This document shows, piece by piece, positions 1-7,271 of a stretch of 19,139 bases of DNA. Position 1 is the first letter of the stretch, and every line of letters begins with the position of its first letter. Source of the DNA: Clostridiales bacterium UBA929 (lineage in GTDB: Bacteria; Bacillota; Clostridia; Oscillospirales; UBA929); the NCBI GenBank assembly GCA_002293625.1, contig DBDP01000123.1:1-19139 (forward strand). Reading direction: 5' to 3'. A program made the position numbers and the translations under genes. Under the pieces are notes generated by a model, which was given only the letters and a program-made list of their open reading frames with translations, was not told the DNA's origin and searched no databases.

Positions 1-1
1 A

Positions 2-2161
2 GGCGTATTCGACGGAAAGGGTTATACGATTTCGGGATTGAATGTGAGTTCCGCGGAGCAGATAAGCGATGTGGGCTTATTCGGAACCATTTACCAAGCC
101 GGCGCGGTGAAAAACTTAACGGTGGAAGGGGTCATACAGGCAACTATAAACCCCATCGGGGAATTGTATATGGGTGGGATTGTTGCATATAACGACGGCG
201 GCGACCTGCAAAACTGCATTTCCAACGTAACTGTCGCCGTAGGCAACAGCGTCAATTCCGGTACCTACACACATATCGGAGGTCTGGTGGGTTGGAACGG
301 ATACCGCCATGTGGGATTTGATCCGCTGATCGAGAATTGCTCCGCGCACGGTGACATTACGGTAGGTCATACTGAAGGCGGCAGACCCGTGCAAGCGGGC
401 GGTTTGGTCGGATGCTCCGACGGCGGTCTGATAAAAAACTGCTTCGCGACCGGCACGGTTACAAGCGAGTGTGAGAGCGACGCCTCGAACCGTCATTTCG
501 GCGGTTTTATCGGAAGCGAGAGCGCCGACGGCGTGATCGAAAATTGTTACGCGACCGGCGACGTAATCGGCGAGCAGTGCACCGAGGCGGGCGGATTCGC
601 GGGTAATACTTACGGTCTCTTGAAAAACTGCTACGCCACAGGCAAAGTTTCCGGCAGCCGCGCGGGCGGAATCACCGGGGGCTATTCCGGCGGCAGACTT
701 ATTGGCTGCGTTGCTTTAAACCCGGCTGTTGAGAAATATGCTGACGACGCCATGCGCGTGGGGTTTATATATCCGGACAAAGATTCCTCTGGCAACGCGG
801 CGTTTATCGGTATGGTAAATATAGACGGCACCACAGAATGGGTCAGCAAAAATTATGAGGAACGCAACGGAACGGATTTAACCGCCGTGGAGATTCACAA
901 CGACGGCACTTTGGGCGGTCGCTTCACGGTGGCGGGCGGCAGGACAATAGAGAACGGCAAGCTGCCGAGCTTCGGTACGGCGGCGGTTATTCCGTTGCAC
1001 CTTCAAGCGGTTATGGTGGAAATCACCGGCATCACCGCGAACAGTAACCTCGTTTATTCAAAAACGGCAAAAGATGTGGACACAACGAGCGCAGACGCGG
1101 AAGCGGCGGATATATCCGGTCTTTCCTATACGTATGAGGGCGTCGGCGACACAGACTACGGACCGAGTTCTGCGGCTCCCGTAAATGCGGGGGATTACAC
1201 CTGCACGGTTACATTGACGGACAGCATGTGTATCGCCGATCCGCTGGTGATCATCTTCACTATCGCTCCGAAACTTCTGCTGTGGGATTATTCCGGCGTG
1301 ACTGTTACGACGAAGGATTATGACGGTACAACCACGGCTAGTCTCGCCGGAACGCCGACCATATCCGGCGTTATTGCGGGGGATACGGTAAATATCATTG
1401 GAGGCGCTTTAAGCGGCGCATACGACAGCGCAAATGCGGGATTCGCGGACGCCGAGGTAGGCGTAACGATTAAGCTCCCGGACGCGGAGATTACGCTCGA
1501 TCCCGACGCGCTCGCCGCACTTGCGGAGGCTGCAAACACCGGCACGGTGGAGCATCAGAGCTACTTCGTGGTGGGTTACGACCCGGTGGCGCTGTGGGAG
1601 AACATCTTCCGCGACATTGACCCCGACGACTGGTTCTACGACGCCGTAGCCTACGCGAACTACCACGGCTATGTGGACGGCTACAACAACGAGTTCAAAC
1701 CCTTCGACACATTCTCCCGCGCGACGTTTGTTACGCTGATTTGGAAACTGGAAGGAAGCCCAACCTACGGCGCGCCGGGGGCGTCGCGCCCTACATTCAC
1801 CGACGTATCGGATGGCATGTGGTACACCGATGCGGTGTATTGGGCGGCGGAAAACGGCATCGTGCAGGGAGACGGCAACGGTTTCTACAACCCAAGCAAG
1901 CTAATCTCGCGCCAAGAGATGGTTACGATGCTGTATAATTACCTGCAATTCAAAGGTTACGAAATCCCCTTGAACCAAGAAGCCGAGTACGAAGATGCCG
2001 GCGACGTTGCGTCTTGGGCTGCCGACGCGGTTACAACACTGGCAAACGCCGGGGTGTTGAACGGCTTCACAGGCGACACGTTGAACCCGGCGCGGAACGC
2101 CATCCGCGCTGAACTTGCGCGGTTGTTCATGGATTTCCTGCGGCTGGTCGCGGGGAAGTAA
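2..2161 (+). CDS. Surface protein with GLUG repeats, YDG-like domain and three C-terminal SLH domains (5' end outside window)
   Basis: The reading frame is open from base 2, and the first codons already read as repeat sequence (GVFDGKGYTISGLNV), so the start and any signal peptide lie before the window; the ATG at 38 is internal. About 120-720 holds GLUG-type repeats with recurring GGLVG / NCYATG motifs, usually a beta-helical surface fold. About 1015-1255 resembles an MBG-like Ig domain and about 1303-1470 a YDG domain (KDYDGTTTASL). Three SLH domains follow at about 1606-1770 (FRDIDPDDWFYDAV), 1789-1960 (FTDVSDGMWYTDAV) and 1984-2145, the last ending five residues before the stop. SLH triplets bind pyruvylated secondary cell-wall polymer, so this is inferred to be a non-covalently wall-bound protein. 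No catalytic domain is visible in this part. It may be an adhesin or structural S-layer-associated protein; the ligand is unknown. Confidence 0.9.
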   Translation, partial: GVFDGKGYTISGLNVSSAEQISDVGLFGTIYQAGAVKNLTVEGVIQATINPIGELYMGGIVAYNDGGDLQNCISNVTVAVGNSVNSGTYTHIGGLVGWNGYRHVGFDPLIENCSAHGDITVGHTEGGRPVQAGGLVGCSDGGLIKNCFATGTVTSECESDASNRHFGGFIGSESADGVIENCYATGDVIGEQCTEAGGFAGNTYGLLKNCYATGKVSGSRAGGITGGYSGGRLIGCVALNPAVEKYADDAMRVGFIYPDKDSSGNAAFIGMVNIDGTTEWVSKNYEERNGTDLTAVEIHNDGTLGGRFTVAGGRTIENGKLPSFGTAAVIPLHLQAVMVEITGITANSNLVYSKTAKDVDTTSADAEAADISGLSYTYEGVGDTDYGPSSAAPVNAGDYTCTVTLTDSMCIADPLVIIFTIAPKLLLWDYSGVTVTTKDYDGTTTASLAGTPTISGVIAGDTVNIIGGALSGAYDSANAGFADAEVGVTIKLPDAEITLDPDALAALAEAANTGTVEHQSYFVVGYDPVALWENIFRDIDPDDWFYDAVAYANYHGYVDGYNNEFKPFDTFSRATFVTLIWKLEGSPTYGAPGASRPTFTDVSDGMWYTDAVYWAAENGIVQGDGNGFYNPSKLISRQEMVTMLYNYLQFKGYEIPLNQEAEYEDAGDVASWAADAVTTLANAGVLNGFTGDTLNPARNAIRAELARLFMDFLRLVAGK

Positions 2162-2180
2162 AACCAGTCCCGACAAAAGA

Positions 2181-2214
2181 TTCGCACAACCACTGCTTGT
2201 CAGGGTTGTGCGAA
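2181..2214. terminator. Hairpin between convergent genes, probable terminator
   Basis: A perfect 11-bp stem (TTCGCACAACC at 2181-2191 with its complement at 2204-2214) closes a 12-nt loop. It lies 20 bases after the SLH-protein stop and about 74 bases beyond the coaX stop on the other strand. The tract following it on the + strand (CCTATATTTG) is only weakly T-rich. On the - strand it is followed by TCTTTTGTC, slightly better. It fits a bidirectional terminator, but neither U-tract is strong. Confidence 0.6.
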
Positions 2215-2287
2215 CCTATATTTGAGGAATAACAAATCTCGGTAAAAAGTATTGCAGGAACTTAGAACTGTAAAAAAATATTTACCA

Positions 2288-3061
2288 CTAAAGCGGAGCG
2301 GCGTTCTTCTTGTATATTAATCGCAATCCCTCCAGCAGCAGCGACGGAGAATGGCGCACCTCTCTGCGCATTTTACTTACAATGCGTTCGCTGAGACCGC
2401 CGGTCGCCAGTACAGTGCAGGACGAACCAAGCTCTTCTTCCACGCGCTCAATCAATCCGTCCAGCATCGAGGCAGTGCCGAACACCGCGCCGGAACGCAT
2501 ACAGTCAACGGTATTGCGCCCTATGACACGTTCGGGGGTTTCAATGCTGATTTTCGGAAGCTGCGCCGCTTTGGCGCTGAGCGCCTCCAGTGAGGTATTC
2601 AGACCGGGCAGAATCGCGCCGCCGATGAACCGCCCGTTCGGGTCGAGAACGCTCATTGTTGTGGCGGTACCCATATCGAAGATAATCAGCGGCGGTTTAT
2701 ACTCAGAGAGCGCCGCAACGGCGTTGCAAACCATATCGCTGCCGAGCTGCGCCGGATTGTCGATGCCAATATTCAAGCCGGTTTTCAGTCCCGGTCCTAC
2801 GACAAACGGATCGATGCCGGTAAAGAGCCGGATGCCGTTTCGCAGAGCTTCGGTGGCCGGCCAAGCGACAGAACTCATGATGACGCCGCTTACCTTCTCC
2901 GCGTCCACGCCGCGCATTAACAGTATATCATGCAGCAGAACCGCCCATTCATCGGCAGTGCGCCAGTGCGCGGTATGCACCCGCGCGGTGCAGATAAGTG
3001 TCTCGCCGTCGTATACCCCGGCGAGAATATTGGTGTTGCCCATATCGAGAGCCAAGAGCAT
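2288..3061 (-). CDS. coaX: Type III pantothenate kinase
   Basis: 257 aa, normal for CoaX. It phosphorylates pantothenate with ATP in the first step of coenzyme A synthesis, in the cytosol; the family is ASKHA-fold and uses a monovalent cation. Visible motifs are the N-terminal phosphate loop DMGNTN (6-11), GPGLKTGLNI (89-98), DMGTATT (129-135) with the cation-site-type Asp129, the ATGGLS segment (219-224), and the C-terminal LLLEGLRLIYKKN. The usual GADR motif reads GSDM (107-110): the catalytic-type Asp is kept but the normally conserved Arg is Met. The start is ATG at 3061 with only a weak purine-rich SD. The small membrane-protein gene lies 78 bp upstream on the same strand with no clear promoter between, so the two may be co-transcribed. 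Confidence in the family is high; activity of the GSDM variant is untested. Confidence 0.93.
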   Translation of the reverse strand: MLLALDMGNTNILAGVYDGETLICTARVHTAHWRTADEWAVLLHDILLMRGVDAEKVSGVIMSSVAWPATEALRNGIRLFTGIDPFVVGPGLKTGLNIGIDNPAQLGSDMVCNAVAALSEYKPPLIIFDMGTATTMSVLDPNGRFIGGAILPGLNTSLEALSAKAAQLPKISIETPERVIGRNTVDCMRSGAVFGTASMLDGLIERVEEELGSSCTVLATGGLSERIVSKMRREVRHSPSLLLEGLRLIYKKNAAPL

Positions 3062-3139
3062 GGGTTGTCACCCGCCAATCATGTTTTTCGCCCATTTAGC
3101 GGGCAATATATAGCGTACAAAAGCCGGAAGCGAGAATGC

Positions 3140-3583
3140 CTACTTTATTTCCAGCGTATTTGATTCATTCGCCGGTGGTTGGCTTTCGGATGATGTACCC
3201 GGTTCCGCCGGAGGTGTCCTAAGCTCCATAAACTTCGCGGCAAGCTCAAATTGGGTTATCTTCTTATTTTCCAAAAGCAAATTGCCGTCTCGGTCATGCA
3301 GCAGCATGACATAGCCGTCTGTTGTCTTTTGGATGGTCATTTTCGCTTCGTCGGCAAGAGGGTTGATGTTGTGGATCACCATATCCCGCGATGTGTCGTC
3401 CTGCGCCCATCCTCCGATGATGCTGTAGTAATCGCCTTGTTTGGTCGGTATGATACGGGCATAACGGGGTAAAGACATATCGTTACTCATTTTTACCGGC
3501 GGGTTCCGTTTACGGTAGATACCGTACAAGATCCCGGCAAACCCCAAAAAGACCGCGAGAACAAAGAATCCTACAACCGGCAA
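3140..3583 (-). CDS. Small membrane-anchored protein of unknown function
   Basis: I do not recognise the family. The protein has one N-terminal hydrophobic segment (PVVGFFVLAVFLGFAGILYGIY) followed by RKR, then a soluble part of about 115 aa rich in beta-type sequence (DYYSIIGGWAQDD, GYVMLLHDRDGNLLLENKKI) and a Pro/Ser/Glu-rich tail. By the positive-inside rule the RKR side is cytosolic, so the soluble domain is probably cytoplasmic. Start choice: the frame opens with GTG at 3592, but that codon lies inside the SD-like sequence GGAAGGTGA. The TTG at 3583, about 8 nt downstream of AAGG, is spaced correctly and is taken as the start; the GTG would add three residues. A sigma-A-like promoter lies just upstream and coaX follows 78 bp downstream. 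Confidence 0.7.
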   Translation of the reverse strand: MPVVGFFVLAVFLGFAGILYGIYRKRNPPVKMSNDMSLPRYARIIPTKQGDYYSIIGGWAQDDTSRDMVIHNINPLADEAKMTIQKTTDGYVMLLHDRDGNLLLENKKITQFELAAKFMELRTPPAEPGTSSESQPPANESNTLEIK

Positions 3584-3642
3584 AAGTGTCACCTTCCCGC
3601 ATAGATATATATAGGCTTCATCGTGTATCCGCTATCTAAAAA

Positions 3643-3671
3643 ATAATATCACCATACGAGGTATACGTCAA
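3643..3671 (-). promoter_or_regulatory. Sigma-A-like promoter for the small membrane protein (and perhaps coaX)
   Basis: On the - strand TTGACG (3666-3671) and TATTAT (3643-3648) are separated by exactly 17 bp. They match the -35/-10 consensus at 5/6 each. The predicted transcript start near 3636 leaves a leader of about 50 nt before the TTG start at 3583. Confidence 0.7.
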
Positions 3672-3692
3672 CCCCAAAAGCAAGGTTCACAT

Positions 3693-4811
3693 TTATTCAA
3701 AGGACATGTATTTCATAAACAGCTCCTGAAAGCGCGGGTGCGCCGCCAAGTTTATCTCGGTGCAATTCTCCGGCAGCGCCCGCAGTTCCTCCCACGCCTT
3801 TTGCGGGGATAGGAGCAGACGCGCAGCACCGCCGAGCGAGGTGTTACCGAGCGCGTGGACAAGCGGCACCAACCCGGACGGCAGCAGCCCGGTAACGGCT
3901 GCGCTTTCCGGGTCTATAGCCTGCCCGATCCCGCCCGCGAGATAGACGGCGTCTAAATCATTAGCTCCCAGTATCTCAACCCCGGTGCGTATGGCGGACT
4001 TAGCCAGTTGCAGGTCGCGTATCTCCTTTTGAGAGAAAACCGACTCGTCTTTGAGAAGACCCGCTTCGTCCACAAGACCGCGGCGGATAAGCGCCGCTAA
4101 ATCATCCAGGATTTTGGACGTGCCGCCCGCCCGGCCGGAACCTTCAAACGCCGAGCCGGCCGCGGTGGAGGTTACGGTCAGTTTTCCGTGATCGTAGAGC
4201 GCGAGTTCGCCGTTCGTCCCCAGATCCATCAGCAGAAAGCGCCGCGCTCCGCGCGGCAGGGCGTACAGAAGCCCCGCCGTAATGTCCCCTCCGACAAACG
4301 TTGAAAGCCACGGGACGATACGCACAGAACCGCCTGACTCGTGTAAATTATATGCGTCCCGCAAACGGTACGCCGGTTTGAACGGATAAACACCGAGGCT
4401 CTCGCAGGAGATTCCCAGCAACAAATGCGCCATCACCGTATTGCAGGCGATGACCGTATCTTCGAGATGCCGCACACTTTGGGAATCTAACAAATGACGT
4501 ATCCCGTCTTGTAACGCTTCTGCGACGGATGCTTGAAGGGTGGGCAGAGCACCGCCGTTCGCGGCGTGTATGCGGGATATGACGTCGGGACCGTACGCCC
4601 TTTGCGGATTCATAAAGCTGTGACGCGCAAGCGTCCGGCCCGTTTCGAGATCAATCAGCGCCAGTACCACGCTTGTGGTACCGAGATCGACCGCAAGACC
4701 GTAGCCCGCGCGCGGCTCAATATCCGCCGTGCCGGCGTCAAAGGAATCAAGGATTGTAAAACGTCCGCATTTCCCGCATGTCAGGCAGTTTCCGAGGCAA
4801 CCGTTAATCAT
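3693..4811 (-). CDS. Short RACo-like ASKHA ATPase (DUF4445-type) with an N-terminal Cys4 motif
   Basis: 372 aa from the ATG at 4811. The body matches the C-terminal ASKHA region of RACo proteins, which use ATP to drive reductive reactivation of corrinoid proteins. Motifs are VDLGTTSVVLALID (41-54), GGDITAGLL (174-182), MDLGTNGELAL (195-205), AAGSAFEG (217-224), LAGGIGQAID (291-300), GNTSLGG (322-328) and the C-terminal FQELFMKYMSFE. Full-length RACo is about 600 aa and starts with a 2Fe-2S ferredoxin domain. Here that and the middle region are replaced by about 35 residues holding C5-x3-C9-x2-C12-x2-C15, which could hold a 4Fe-4S cluster or zinc. The start is fixed by SD GGAGGG (4817-4822) six bases before ATG. 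A longer frame from GTG 4850 would begin upstream of the predicted transcript start. It is divergent from the FGGY kinase. The partner protein is unknown: no corrinoid protein or methyltransferase gene is in the window. Confidence 0.82.
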   Translation of the reverse strand: MINGCLGNCLTCGKCGRFTILDSFDAGTADIEPRAGYGLAVDLGTTSVVLALIDLETGRTLARHSFMNPQRAYGPDVISRIHAANGGALPTLQASVAEALQDGIRHLLDSQSVRHLEDTVIACNTVMAHLLLGISCESLGVYPFKPAYRLRDAYNLHESGGSVRIVPWLSTFVGGDITAGLLYALPRGARRFLLMDLGTNGELALYDHGKLTVTSTAAGSAFEGSGRAGGTSKILDDLAALIRRGLVDEAGLLKDESVFSQKEIRDLQLAKSAIRTGVEILGANDLDAVYLAGGIGQAIDPESAAVTGLLPSGLVPLVHALGNTSLGGAARLLLSPQKAWEELRALPENCTEINLAAHPRFQELFMKYMSFE

Positions 4812-4816
4812 TGCCG

Positions 4817-4822
4817 CCCTCC
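4817..4822 (-). promoter_or_regulatory. Ribosome binding site deciding the RACo-like start
   Basis: GGAGGG on the - strand lies six bases upstream of ATG 4809-4811. The alternative GTG at 4848-4850 is embedded in GGGGAGGTGG and lies inside the -10/-35 spacer of the predicted promoter, so it would not be transcribed from it. Confidence 0.75.
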
Positions 4823-4840
4823 GTTTGGTTTTCTGTTGAT

Positions 4841-4869
4841 ATTCTACCACCTCCCCGGCTATGACACAA
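4841..4869 (-). promoter_or_regulatory. Promoter for the RACo-like gene
   Basis: On the - strand TTGTGT (4864-4869) and TAGAAT (4841-4846) have a 17-bp spacer. The -10 matches consensus at 5/6; the -35 keeps TTG only. Expected transcription starts near 4834, leaving about 23 nt before ATG 4811. Confidence 0.55.
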
Positions 4870-4894
4870 GGGGAACGTGAGAAAACCGTTGTGT
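4864..4894. promoter_or_regulatory. Imperfect palindrome joining two divergent -35 boxes (candidate shared operator)
   Basis: ACACAAGGG (4864-4872) and CCGTTGTGT (4886-4894) are inverted repeats matching at 8 of 9 positions, with 13 bases between. Each arm contains the -35 hexamer (TTGTGT) of one of the two divergent promoters, so a dimeric regulator bound here could control both genes. No regulator gene of this kind is adjacent. The symmetry is seen; regulation is inferred. Confidence 0.45.
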
Positions 4895-4917
4895 TTTTAA
4901 TGGGTTTGCCTTACAAT
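4889..4917 (+). promoter_or_regulatory. Promoter for the FGGY kinase
   Basis: TTGTGT (4889-4894) and TACAAT (4912-4917) are separated by 17 bp; the -10 matches at 5/6. The -10 sits in the loop of a small inverted repeat, TTGCC (4906-4910) and GGCAA (4919-4923). The predicted leader to ATG 5063 is about 140 nt and includes the branched structure at 4944-5042. Confidence 0.5.
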
Positions 4918-4943
4918 AGGCAAGAGAGATGAAATGAGGGCAT

Positions 4944-5042
4944 GTTGAAAATTGCCCGCTCCGGCTTGCGACACCGCGCCATAGGCACCTGCTCGCAAGC
5001 GCTTCGCTCGTTCGCCTTGCAGGCGAACATGCAATTTTCAAC
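4944..5042 (+). promoter_or_regulatory. Three-way-junction-like structured leader or small palindromic element upstream of the FGGY kinase
   Basis: A closing helix pairs GTTGAAAATTGC (4944-4955) with GCAATTTTCAAC (5031-5042), 12 perfect base pairs. Inside it are two hairpins: GCTTGCGA (4964-4971) with TCGCAAGC (4993-5000), and GTTCGCC (5010-5016) with GGCGAAC (5022-5028). The element ends 9 bases before SD AGGAGG (5052-5057). It has no clear terminator U-tract. It could be a cis-regulatory RNA or a dispersed palindromic (MITE/REP-like) element; I do not recognise a known riboswitch core. Confidence 0.5.
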
Positions 5043-5062
5043 ACTTCGTTTAGGAGGTACTT

Positions 5063-6595
5063 ATGAAAACATACTTGGGCATTGAACTCGGCTCCACCCG
5101 TATTAAGGCGGTGTTGATCGGCGAGGGGTACGCGCCGGTGGCGTCGGGGGCGCATGAGTGGGAAAACCGCTTGGAGAACGGCTTTTGGACATACGGCTTG
5201 GACGCCGTGTGGGCGGGAGTCCAAGACGCCTACAGTAAGCTCGCGGCGGATTACCAAGCAAGATACGGCGAGGCGCTGACCGCGCCGGACGGTATGGGTG
5301 TGTCCGCTATGATGCACGGCTATTTGGCATTTGATAAAAACGGAAATCTTCTCGTACCCTTCCGCACATGGCGAAATACCAACACCGGGCGGGCGGCGGA
5401 GCGGCTTACCGAAGCGCTCGGTTTCAACATTCCCCATCGGTGGAGCATCGCGCATTTTTACGAGGCGATCTTAAACGGTGAGGAACATGTGAAGGACGCC
5501 GCGTTTCTTACGACGCTCGCGGGGTTTGTGCATTGGAAGCTGACGGGACGAAAAGTGCTGGGGATCGGCGACGCGTCCGGCATGTTCCCTGTTGGGGGCG
5601 GTAACGATTATGATGCCGCGATGGTTGAGACGTTCAGGGAACTGACAGGCGTTAACGTTACGGATATATTACCGGAAATCCTGACTGCCGGGGACGATGG
5701 CGGAACGTTGACCGCCGAGGGGGCGAAATTGCTCGACCCGTCGGGGTGCTTGCGGGGCGGTGTGCCGCTCTGCCCGCCGGAAGGCGACGCAGGAACAGGG
5801 ATGGTCGCGACCAACAGCGTCGCGGCACGTACTGGCAACGTGTCGGCGGGTACGTCGGTGTTCGCCATGATCGTTCTGGATAAGCCGCTTAATAAGGCGT
5901 ATGCGGAGATTGATATGGTCACTACCCCGGCGGGTTTGCCCGTCGCTATGGTGCATTGCAACTCCTGCTCTTCGGACGCGGACGCGTGGGTCAAGCTGCT
6001 CGGCGAGGCGGCGCGGCTGATGGGCGCGGATTTTACAAAGCCCGAACTGTACGACGCGCTGTATGCCGAAGCGCTGAAAGGCGACAAAGACGGGGGCGGG
6101 TTGCTGAACTATAACTATTATTCCGGCGAACCGATCACCGGATTGTCCGAGGGGCGTCCGTTGTTCGCACGGTTGCCGGACAGCCGGATGAGCCTTTCCA
6201 ATTTTATGCGCGTCCAACTTTACGCTTGTATCGCGACGTTAAAACTGGGCATGGAGATTCTTACGGAGCGTGAGAACGTAATGCTGGATGTTCTGCAGGG
6301 ACACGGCGGCTTTTTCAAGACGCCGCTTGTGGGGCAGAAACTGATGGCGGCGGCGCTCAATGTACCCGTCGCCGTCACGGAGTCTGCCGGAGAGGGCGGC
6401 GCGTGGGGGATTGCGCTGCTTGCCGCCTACCGGGGTCGCGGCGAGAGCTTAGACACCTTCCTAAACGGCGTATTCGCGCAAAACAAAAGCGTTCGTGTTG
6501 AACCTGACGCTGACGATGCGGCGGGATTCGATGCGTATATGCGGCGTTACACAAAGGGTTTGGAGATAGAGCGAACCGCCGCCGCTGTGTTGTGA
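5063..6595 (+). CDS. FGGY-family carbohydrate kinase (xylulokinase/ribulokinase-like)
   Basis: 510 aa, normal for FGGY kinases, which phosphorylate sugars or sugar derivatives with ATP in the cytosol. Motifs are the first phosphate loop IELGSTRIKAVLI (7-19), MMHGYLAFD (83-91, equivalent to the MHG substrate loop of xylulokinases), TWRNTNTG (102-109), the catalytic-type EGDAGTG (240-246) with Asp242 as likely base, AGTSVFAM (262-269), and the C-terminal GHGGFF/ESAGEGGAWGIALLAA adenosine-site region. The start is ATG 5063 with AGGAGG five bases upstream. The sequence resembles the Bacillota subfamily often found with pentose genes, but no isomerase, epimerase or transporter is nearby, so the substrate cannot be assigned. 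The response-regulator gene begins only 10 bases after its stop and may be read through. Confidence 0.87.
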   Translation: MKTYLGIELGSTRIKAVLIGEGYAPVASGAHEWENRLENGFWTYGLDAVWAGVQDAYSKLAADYQARYGEALTAPDGMGVSAMMHGYLAFDKNGNLLVPFRTWRNTNTGRAAERLTEALGFNIPHRWSIAHFYEAILNGEEHVKDAAFLTTLAGFVHWKLTGRKVLGIGDASGMFPVGGGNDYDAAMVETFRELTGVNVTDILPEILTAGDDGGTLTAEGAKLLDPSGCLRGGVPLCPPEGDAGTGMVATNSVAARTGNVSAGTSVFAMIVLDKPLNKAYAEIDMVTTPAGLPVAMVHCNSCSSDADAWVKLLGEAARLMGADFTKPELYDALYAEALKGDKDGGGLLNYNYYSGEPITGLSEGRPLFARLPDSRMSLSNFMRVQLYACIATLKLGMEILTERENVMLDVLQGHGGFFKTPLVGQKLMAAALNVPVAVTESAGEGGAWGIALLAAYRGRGESLDTFLNGVFAQNKSVRVEPDADDAAGFDAYMRRYTKGLEIERTAAAVL

Positions 6596-6605
6596 GGGGG
6601 AGCGT

Positions 6606-7271
6606 ATGCGCTATAACTGCTTGATTGTGGACGATGAGAAGGAGCTTGCGCTTAGTACCTGCGAGTATTTTAGTCTGTTCGGTGTGACGACGGCGTATAC
6701 GTTGAGCGTTGAGGAAACGCATGAGTTTTTGCGCGGAAACACGGCGGACTTGATCCTGCTGGACATCAATCTCGGTAAAGGCTCCGGCTTCGCGCTCTGT
6801 AAAACGCTTCGGGAGACGCTGGACGTTCCCATCCTGTTCATCAGCGCGCGCACGAGTAATGAGGACATGCTGCTGGCGCTGAATATCGGCGGGGACGACT
6901 ATATTCAAAAACCGTATTCGCTTTCGGTTCTGCTGGCGAAAGTGAAGGCGGTGCTGAAACGTTACGGCGCGAAAGAGACGCCGGAGAATAGACTGCGTTT
7001 GGAAGCGGGTCTTGCGTATTTGGACGGAGCCGCGCTGCCGCTGAAAAATAAGGAGTATAAGCTGCTCAAGTATCTGATGGACAATAGGGGAAAAGTGGTC
7101 GGAAAAGAGGAACTGTTTGAAAACGTATGGGAGGATCGGTTTGTCGGCGACGGTACGCTGAACGTGCATATCCGCCGTCTGCGGGAGAAGATCGAAACCG
7201 ACCCGAACGAACCGGTGTTGATTAAAACCGTGTGGGGAGTCGGGTATCTGTTCGGGGGAGACGCGACATGA
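6606..7271 (+). CDS. OmpR/PhoB-family response regulator
   Basis: 221 aa. Receiver domain: acidic pocket Asp9-Asp10, phospho-acceptor Asp53 (LLDINL), the FISA segment (78-81) and Lys102 (QKPYS). Winged-helix DNA-binding domain from about 130 to 218, with LKNKEYKLLKYLM, TLNVHIRRLREKIE and the terminal TVWGVGYLF hairpin typical of the family. The start ATG follows GGGGAG at good spacing. The stop overlaps the sensor start (ATGA). Its likely target is the promoter at 8365-8418 in front of the ABC transporter genes, which carries direct repeats at 10-11-bp phase as expected for this family. The stimulus is unknown; envelope stress or antimicrobial peptide is the usual theme for this gene set. Confidence 0.93.
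   Translation: MRYNCLIVDDEKELALSTCEYFSLFGVTTAYTLSVEETHEFLRGNTADLILLDINLGKGSGFALCKTLRETLDVPILFISARTSNEDMLLALNIGGDDYIQKPYSLSVLLAKVKAVLKRYGAKETPENRLRLEAGLAYLDGAALPLKNKEYKLLKYLMDNRGKVVGKEELFENVWEDRFVGDGTLNVHIRRLREKIETDPNEPVLIKTVWGVGYLFGGDAT

Noticed and set aside
2270..2285. AT-rich inverted repeat after coaX (GTAAA/TTTAC) as a terminator
   Set aside because: Only five A/T-rich pairs; too weak. The GC-containing hairpin at 2181-2214 is a better candidate.
2310..3113. 267-aa open frame on the + strand opposite coaX
   Set aside because: The - strand frame carries complete CoaX motifs; the opposite frame has Ser/Pro/Arg-rich composition, no recognisable domain and no SD. It is a shadow frame.
4812..4850. 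N-terminal extension of the RACo-like protein from GTG 4850
   Set aside because: The GTG lies within a purine run and within the predicted promoter spacer. The ATG at 4811 has its own well-spaced SD, and the extension (VEYQQKTKRRAA) shows no domain.
6375..7169. 264-aa open frame on the - strand opposite the FGGY kinase end and the response regulator
   Set aside because: It crosses two well-supported genes and is Arg/Gln-rich with no family motif; it is a shadow frame.
7232..7267. Longer start for the histidine kinase
   Set aside because: It would add 12 residues (including RVSVRGRR) that lie inside the regulator gene, with no SD. ATG 7268 has an SD and the usual ATGA overlap, and gives a normal first membrane helix.
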